From NCBI GenBank assembly GCA_035771165.1, contig JAWNZC010000237.1, positions 1,096,001 to 1,160,000 of the forward strand: DNA of 64,000 bases. Direction: 5' to 3'. The position numbers and the translations under genes were made by a program. Of the stretch, positions 12,401 through 21,400 are shown one piece after another; the first letter of the stretch is position 1, and every line of letters starts with the position of its first letter. This stretch comes from Paragorgia papillata (Eukaryota > Cnidaria > Anthozoa > Scleralcyonacea > Coralliidae). The notes beneath the pieces were generated by a model, which worked only from the letters and a program-made list of their open reading frames with translations, ran no database searches and was not told where the DNA came from.

Positions 12401-15400
12401 AGTTCGTTGTTTCAATGTGAGCTACACGTCGGCCGATATAAGTATGTTATCCTCTGGTTCGTCAGTCTTCGTCTGATATATTAAACGGCAAAAAAACTGA
12501 GTATATTTGTCTTTTTTACAAGAAAGACATATTATAAACATGTCATAATCACTTACCAACAAATATGTTACTAATAAAGACTGGATGGCTTAGTTATCCG
12601 TGAATTAGCAAGTCATGCAAGAAACCGACATCTTGTGCAAGAAACCGACAGAAATCTGGCAGAGGGTAAATGTAATTTTCCGTTGGACTAGTTTCGCCCG
12701 CACTACTTATGTCCAGCTGATGCCTCCGAGCATCTCCGACGACCCCCGAAACCTCCAATCTCCGAAATTTAACCTCTGCGGAGGAGAGAGGCCCTAATGA
12801 ATGAATAAATGAATGAAGAAGTTGGTGGGTAGAAGGCTGGGTGGATAAATGAATGGGCAATTGGATGGATGAGTGGATGAATGGGTGGGTGAATGTATAG
12901 GTGAAAAATGAGTGAATGAATGGATGGGTGAGTGCATAGATGAATAAATGGATGGTGGATGGATGGATGGATGGATGGATAGATGGATAGATGGATAGAT
13001 GGATAGATGGATAGATGGACGAATGGGAGAAGCAGACCGACGAATGGACGAACGAATGGTTGCGTGGATGAATGGATGGAGAGATTGATAAATACATCAC
13101 TTGACACACTTTAGTTACGAAGATATCAATTTTCAGGTATACCAGCGTCAATACAGTGTATAATATAGCTCATATACTCCACTTACACTATTTTGGTCAA
13201 ATTCATAAATACAGCTGTCAATGCTGTTGTCTTCAGCACTCCTTGGAGTAAACTCAATTGTAAGAATATGCTGTGGGTTCTGACGACTAGAAACAGAAAA
13301 AATTATCACAACTGGTCCCAGTTTGGCCCTATAAGATGTACAGTGCATATAATATTTCTACATTCATGTAAACCACTCCATGTAAACAGGAATGACCTTT
13401 TTGTATTTCTGATTGTATAGCTATAATAATTTTTGTTACCTAAATGATGCGTAAATTGGATCACATTCAGTCCGTAGATAACCTAAGACATCAACTTTCC
13501 CTCTAAACATGAAAATTGTAGATAACCATTAATACGTAGCAGTTATGGTGGGAGTGATGGTGGCAGTAATGGCAACAGTGATGGTGGCAGTAATGGTAGC
13601 TGGGATTGTGGCAGCACTGATGAATGGTAGCAGTGATGGTAGCAGTAATGATTGCTGGGATTGTGGCATTACTTAGTAATGGTTACAGTAATGGCCAGTG
13701 ATGGTGGCAGTGATGGTGGCAGTGATGGTGGCAGTGATGGTGGCAGTGATGGTGGCAGTGATTATGGCAGTGATGATGGCAGTGATGGTGACAGTGATGG
13801 TGGCAGTGATGGTGGCAGTGATGGTGGCAGTGATGGTGACAGTGATGGTGGCAGTGATGGTGGCAGTGATGGTGGCAGTGATGGTGGCAGTGATGGTGGC
13901 ATAGATGGTGGCAGTGAATCGCAATGGTGGCAGTAATAGTAGAAGTGATGGTAGCAGTAATGGTGGCAGTCATCGTGATGGTGGCAGTGATGGTGCCCAG
14001 TGATGGTGGCAGTGATGGTAGCAGTGATGGTGGCAGTGATGGTGGCAGTGATGGTGGCAGTGATGGTGGCAGTGATGGTGGCAGTGATGGTGGCAGTGAT
14101 GGTGGCAGTGATGGTGGCAGTGATGGTGGCAGTGATGGTGGCAGTGATGATGGCATAGATGGTGGCAGTGAATCGCAATGGTGGCAGTAATGGTAGAAGT
14201 GATGGTGGCAGTGATGGTGGCAGTGATGGTGGCAGTGATGGTGGCAGTGATGGTAGCAGTGATGATGCCAATTAAACAAACTGACATATTAAATTTACTA
14301 AATTAGACTTCCATTTACCCATTCAGACCAAGCACAATAATATTAGCTCTTGCTCTATCACTAGCCACAGGGGACCATGGCCATGCTTCCTCACTTGCTG
14401 CTGACCACCAAATTCCAACCTGAGAAAAACATACACAAAAACATTGAGAGTAATATCAATCACACAACAGTGACAAATCATCTTTTAGATGTCAAATAAC
14501 CACAGTACCATATCCTGTCTTGTGTTCACAGTTAAGTATCGATTTAATCTTCGTCCAGCATGACCAGGTAGATCTAGATACGTAATCTTAAATAATAATT
14601 TAAAATACATGTCAGTCAAGGTACACACTACAAACTGATCACGAGGGTTATTCAGTGCATGTACATGTATGTAGAGTACTGCAGTACTGTATTTATTCAA
14701 TCAAGGCTATTTACTTGGGCTACCTATAGTAGGCCTTAGTCTAGGTTTCAGCTAGCATTTTTCCGCTACTATTCACGCTTCCGGTGAGTTGTTAGCCGTG
14801 TGATGGAGTGAGGCTGTGAGACATGCAAGTTCTTTGCTCCTTTTGCTTTTACAGTAAGTTGGACAAAAAGTTGAACAGCTTTGCCTTTTGATCAAGGTGT
14901 TCTTGCACGCTGTTGGTAGATTTTGGAACTAACTGGCTGGCTGACTTTGTAGTTTAACAGTGATCAGATGTGGCTGACAACTGTCTTGATCGTAAATATG
15001 TTCATCACTGTGAAGTATGCACCACATTCAGCTTTCCATCTGTTCTTCCTTGGCCCACTCTGCAGAGGAGACCTCCGCACTTTGCCATTAGCCCGAGTGA
15101 ACGCCCGACCCAGGCGTCTTGTTAATTCTATTTCAAAGACTGTAGAGAAGTGTTTAGTGAAATGAAGAAAAGCATTATATTTGAGAGAAGGCTGGGGAAC
15201 TCTAATTTATAGATCTAAAATTCCAGCTCCAACCCATCGCAGCCTAGGATGTCTGAGGGTTCTCCCTTTGATGAGTAAAATTATCAGGTATTAGTCAGAG
15301 TAAAACAATAATGGGGCCATTTCTAACAGGCCATTTCTAACAGGCCATTTCTAACAGGCCATTTCTAACAGGCCATTTCTAACAGGCCATTTCTAACAGG

Positions 15401-18400
15401 CCATTTCTAACAGGCCATTTCTAACAGGCCATTTCTAACAGGCCATTTCTAACAGGCCATTTCTAACAGGCCATTTCTAACAGGCCATTTCTAACAGGCC
15501 ATTTCTAACAGGCCATTTCTAACAGGCCATTTCTAACAGGCCATTTCTAACAGGCCATTTCTAACAGGCCATTTCTAACAGGCCATTCCTAACAGGCCAT
15601 TTCTAACAGGCCATTTCTAACAAGCTTGGGGAAGAAGGATTATAATCACTTGTTACCCCATTGCTACCTAGGATGTTCTGAAAATTCTTCATTTGATGAG
15701 TAAAATTGTCTGGCATTAGACAAATACAAAAACAGCCCTTTGTTATTTTACTCTGTCTAACGGCAGACAATTTCATTCATCAAAGAGAGAACCCTCAGCA
15801 ATCCTAAGTACAGTAGCAATGGGTTAAAACCACTCACCTTCGGTTCCAATGCAACTAATTTCTCAAGCTTTCTAAAATGGCTGGAAAGTTTCTTGGTGAA
15901 GTGAATACAGCAGATCTTAGATTTGTCACAAAATGAAAGCAACATGAATGTCTCGGTCCAGATACCTACAAAAAATATAAATAAACAAAAATCAGGCAAG
16001 ATGCAAGATATAATTAATTAATAATATTGTAAGTAATGGATAAAATTAGATAAGGCATGAGCAGCGCTGCAAGCGAGCCGTAGTAAATCAGATACAGATC
16101 GGCTGCGAATGCTTTATCGTACTTATCAAATGGACGCATCTAAATAGCCATGTTTTCAAACTATTTTTCAAGTTGGAGTGATCTTAGCTAAGTAAAATGA
16201 GGAAAAAGTTTATGTAAATCAGGACGAATCTGTATGCGATTTACAGATATTGATTAAATATTCATTTCTTTTGAATTTTCTTCATGAATTTTTAATGAAT
16301 TTGATAATAATTAATAATTTATATTGCGCATTCTCCATGACGTAATGATCAAAAGCGCATTACAGTGTACAACAGAATATATAAATAGGTATAGCTATAT
16401 ATTTAAAATACATGAAATAATTAAGGTGTAAATGTTGATTTTACGGAGGGAGGAAAACCGGAGAACACGGCGAAAAACCCTCGAAGCACAGGAGAGACCA
16501 ACTATACTCTACTCACATGAGTCGCAAGCTCAAGAACGGGGTTATTCTCAGACGGTCACCCATCCAAGTACTAATCCCGTCCAACCGGGCTTAATTTTGC
16601 ACTGTAGTGGTGAGAGGCAGTGCCTTAACAGCACAAGCCACCTGTGCTTCATGTAACACTCATTAGAGAGAATGGTTAGCAGAAAAAGTAATTATTACAG
16701 TACATATACAGTATATACTCATATGAAATTATTTATAGGTCATTATACAGTATATGACTTAATTATGGCTTACGGGAAGCACGGGTGGCGTGTGCTGTTA
16801 GGGTGCTGCCTCTCACCGCTGTAGTTAAGCCTAGTTGGACGGGGTTAGTACTTGGATGGGTGACCGTCTGGGAATAACCCCGTTATCGAGCTTGAATTTC
16901 ATGTGAGTAGAGTTTAGTTGGTCTCTCCTGTGCTTCGAGGGTTTTTCGCAGGGTTCTGCGGTTTTCCTCCCTCCGTAAAATCAACGCGTTAGGTCTTAGC
17001 TTATGCCGTGCACTTTTAACATGAGCCTCTGGCTCGGATGATTGGGCGACCACATCCTGTGCTTGCGACGTTAAATAAATCATTACTCATTTTACCCACC
17101 TGTGTGCAGTTTTTCTGTGACTTTCCCACAAAGTGATTTGTCAATAAAAACTTTTTCAAGATCACCTGAATTCTTTGCCACAGTTAATGAAATTAGTGTT
17201 GCATTACTTAAAAGAACCTAGAAAAATTAACAGAGAGTTTAAGTGACTAATACAGTATGTAATTAACAAATAAAATATTTATCAATTTACAGAAAATTAA
17301 GTATTCATCGTTATGAAATTCATTAATAATTCATGAAGAAAATTCAAAAGAAATGAATATTTAATCAGCATCTACTTTAATTCGCGTCCGATCTTTATGG
17401 GCATCTACAATGGCTCGCCTTCGGCTCGCCATTGTAAATGCTCATAAAGATCGGCCGCTCATATTTTAACTATCACTTAAAGTTGTGTTGTGTATACCAG
17501 TAGAGTCCTAGGTCATTTCACAAGTCAAGTTCGAGCCTCAGTCAAGCACGAGTCAAGTTAAAAAACCTTGGTACATGTAATTTGACATTTTTCGTTTTCA
17601 ACAGTTGCTATTTCTTTGCTTCTTAAAAGTCTCAATAAATAAAGATTTCCCTAGTTAGACCACAGTAGCCCAAACTTACTATATGTCTGAGAAGAATACA
17701 ACAAGATTCGGGACTCAGAAAAAAAAAACCTGTAAACGATTTATTTATGAGGCTGTAGACCATAATTACAATTTAAGGACAAGTTCAAATCCACTTTTAG
17801 CCCCAATATCGTATACAGACATGAGACAGGCATAAACACTCATTTATTCCGAGAGCGGCATGGCTTGAATTTCTTAACTAAATTTTATCACAGTTTACCT
17901 TAATCTAACTAGTTTTAGTATAACTTAATATTAGCTATTAAAATGGACAATATGTAAATAGTTACATTCTCAAGTAATTTAATCACTGTTTTTATCATGT
18001 GTACATATCATGTGTACAAATTATTAGTCGATTATCTGTAATATCACCGTAATTCTAAGCCAAAGGTGGTAAATAAAGTCTATTATTATTATTATAGTAT
18101 CTGTTTACAACAGCTTTTACAACACTGTTAATTTTAAACATTCAAATTGGTAATTTTTAAGGTAAAATTTGAAAACAAAATTTGAAATAAATGACGACTG
18201 ATAATATAAACGATTGAACAACTTTGAACTCGTGCCCGGAGCTGTGAGTTCAAAAGTAAGCAATTGACCATGCCGAAAAAGTACCGAATACATTTAACCA
18301 CATTCCTTTGCATGTAGTAAATATATTTCTTGCAGAATTACTGGAAGATAGGTCTTTAAAACGATCAACTTTGGTAGGAATGAAGTTCTTGTTTACGTAA

Positions 18401-21400
18401 TCCATCTTAGCGTGGTAAACAATGATTAGTTGTTATTTGAGCTGATTTGAGGTCGCAAAGCATTGTGGTTGAATGTACCGTGATGTACCACAGCCATCTT
18501 TTTCGGTACCATCAATTACCGTATTTCAAATTTGCTCTTAAAAATTACCAATTTGAATGTTTTAAGATTAACAGTGTTTTAAAAGCCGTTGTAAACAAAT
18601 ACTCGTATAGTGTGGGGTACTGTGGTATAACTATAGCCAGGAAACCGAAAATTGATTATTCTTCCATTATGGTGTCACCACATCGATGCGACGATCTTTA
18701 CACATCAGGGCCATTTAAACAGGAGAAAATAAGTTGCGACTTAATTAAGACGCGTCCTATTTAAGTCACGAACACATTCGCATACATCGTTTTCATCTGA
18801 CGTCACGGCGGCCATGTTGGTGTACTGAAAGAATGAAATGGCGGCCATATTGGTGTACCGAAACAATGAAATGGCGGCCATATTGGTGTACCGAAACAAT
18901 GAAATGGCGGCCATATTGGTGTACCGAAACAATGAAATGGCGGCCATATTGGTGTACGGAAACAATGAAATGGCGGCCACATTGGTGTACCGAAACAATG
19001 AAATGGCGGCCACATTGGTGTACCGAAACAATGAAATGGTGGCCATATTGCATATTGGTGTACTGAAACAATGAAATAGCGGCTATATTGCATGGTGTAC
19101 TGAAGGCCATATTGGTGTACGACCATCTTTATCCTATGGGAATTTAGCTCTCTTCTTTCAAAAATTTTGTATTGTTTCACCACCCCAATGGGGCCACCGA
19201 TCACGTGAGTGAAAACGATCCATATAGGCCCGTATAAATGGTCAATTTGTTCAGGACCAAAGTAAGTCACGACTAAAATAAGAACAGGGTTGAAAGCTAG
19301 TCCAAAATAAGTCGCGACTTACTAGGATTCACCGTTTATACGAGAGTGTTGACGACTTAAATAAGACGTGTCTTAATCAGTTAAGTCGTGACTTATTTTC
19401 TCCGTTCAAATGGCCCTATTTTCACTTATTTACTGAGACTTTTGAGAAGCGAAAAAAAGAAACTGTTGAAAACAAAAAATGTCATATTAACGGGGTTTTT
19501 AAACTTGAATCGAACTTGACACGTGTCTCGGGCTTGAAGTTGACTCGTGAAACGACTTAACTCTACTGGTATACCTGGACAAATCTTGCATTTCTCCACT
19601 TTACTTGAACAATTCGGTGAGACTGAAGCAATTCCTAATGAAAGAACAAAAGTATGTACAGTATATAATTAATTGTCCAATTGATTGATTCACTGATTGA
19701 TTGATTTATACCATGCTTATATTACACGGCCAGTTCTTAAAAAAAATTAAAGCACGCGTGCTATCCATCCTGCCATGACGTATTTACGTCAGGTTATCGA
19801 GAAGCATTGGCTTTGGGAGAATTCATTGTAAGACGTTATATTTCGCTTTAACGTGTTAGTTTAGTTCACTACGCTGTGGAAACTGTTACAGTAGCCTACG
19901 CTTAAGATATACGTTACATTGAAAGACCTTACGCGTGAGACCTGACGTTACGTTGTGACACCTGACGTTACATTGTGAGACCTTGCGTTACGCTGCGAGA
20001 CCTGACGTTACATTGTGATACCTGACGTTACGTTGTGACACCTGACGTTAGTTCGTTACATTGTGACACCTTACGTTACGTTGTGAGATCTTGCGTTACG
20101 CTGTGAGACCTTACGTTACGTTGTGAGATATTGCGTTACATTGTGAGACCTTGCGTTGTGACGTTACTGAAACTTTCACACATTTTCACAATTGCAATGT
20201 GAATGAAGTTCAATGAACAATTGAATATGGCCTTTCACGCATGCGACAAATAGCACGCCTAGTTGAGTTTGCGCGTGTGCTGGCATGTGCGCGTGCAATC
20301 ACACGCGTCAAACGAAAAGGACTGCATTTGCATTGCTGCCTAGGCTGTCTGAGGGTTCTCCCTTGGACAAGTAAAATTGCCTGGCATTAAACAGAGTAAA
20401 ATAATATTAAAGGGGCTGTTTTGGGCTGGTTCAGCAGCAATGCATTAATTGCTTAATTGAATGATTGCTTGATTGATTGATTAATTAATTAATTGATTAA
20501 CTGATTGATTGATTGATTAATTGACTGATTGATCAGGAAAAAATAAGTTCTAAATGCTTGGACACAAACCTCAACTTCATTCAAACAATCTTTTAACTTT
20601 TCTGGGCGTTTGTTTTTCACTGTCCATGATATTCTGCGACCTACATTACAGGATTAGTAATTATTAAACATGCCCTTTCTATAACTACTGTAATTTTGAA
20701 ATCCAACAATTTTGAAAAGACTAATTCTTACTTTCAGCCCATCTCTGCCTGCTCAGACTGTAAATATCACCAGATGTCCCTGAAAAAACCCCCCAAACAG
20801 TTCATTATAATGATATATTTTTTAATTTGCTTAGCAATCAATATACTGTATAAGATTGATGGCAAGGGCAACAGGAAATTACAATATAACGACAGCAATA
20901 AAATATATAACAACAGTATTAACTAAACTAAACTAAAGAGTAATATACTGTAATACAATGATTTAAGAGCACCTGAGAACAGCAGGGCCTGTTTATATGG
21001 AGCCGAGTTACCTGGTTAGCCGAGTTACTCGGCAAACCGAGTTACCCGCCATGTATAGAAATTCGATGATATCCCGGCAGAGTGTTTATATGGGACAGGT
21101 GGGTAACTCGGCTAGCCAAGATGTCGGCATGCCTGGATGAGAATATTCCCATATAAACACTCTCTTGAATTCGTCACAACAGCGCATTCATTAAGTGCCA
21201 CTTATGAAGACAATCAGAAACTACTCATGGAATGTGAAACCATTATAATGCGTGCACGGCTTTGCCGAGTAACCCGTCTCATATAAACACTCATCTTTTT
21301 TCAACTCAGCTTGCTGGGTAACTCTGCTCCATATAAACAGGCCATTAGTTTGAAGAGAACAATATTTAGCACAGAGAGAGTTTTCCAAGTTCAAGGTCTA

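Larger units (their letters stand above)
16010..17480. repeat. Large inverted repeat enclosing the two head-to-head SINE copies and WDPCP exon 5
   Basis: 16245-16310 (ATTAAATATTCATTTCTTTT, GAATTTTCTTCATGAAT) is inverted at 17318-17372 (ATTCATGAAGAAAATTCAAA, AGAAATGAATATTTAATCAG). Outer parts with GATCGGC and CAAGCGAGCC/GGCTCGCC also pair. Exon 5 (17100-17217) is therefore inside a potential stem-loop. Confidence 0.65.

Noticed and set aside
13652..14287. Gly-Ser-Asp, Met-Val-Ala and His-Cys repeat proteins
   Set aside because: 12-bp minisatellite open in every frame on both strands, located in a WDPCP intron.
14968..15165. Small plus-strand gene in WDPCP intron 6
   Set aside because: 65 codons with no recognisable motif and no splice or start context.
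16774..17091. Genuine 5S rRNA gene
   Set aside because: Only the internal promoter half resembles 5S; the 3' half is unrelated, and the same chimera recurs in four copies, so it is a SINE.
18741..19270. Tandem 33-bp repeats as a CRISPR array or repeat protein
   Set aside because: The repeats are contiguous without unique spacers, the genome is eukaryotic, and the array is within a foldback transposon.
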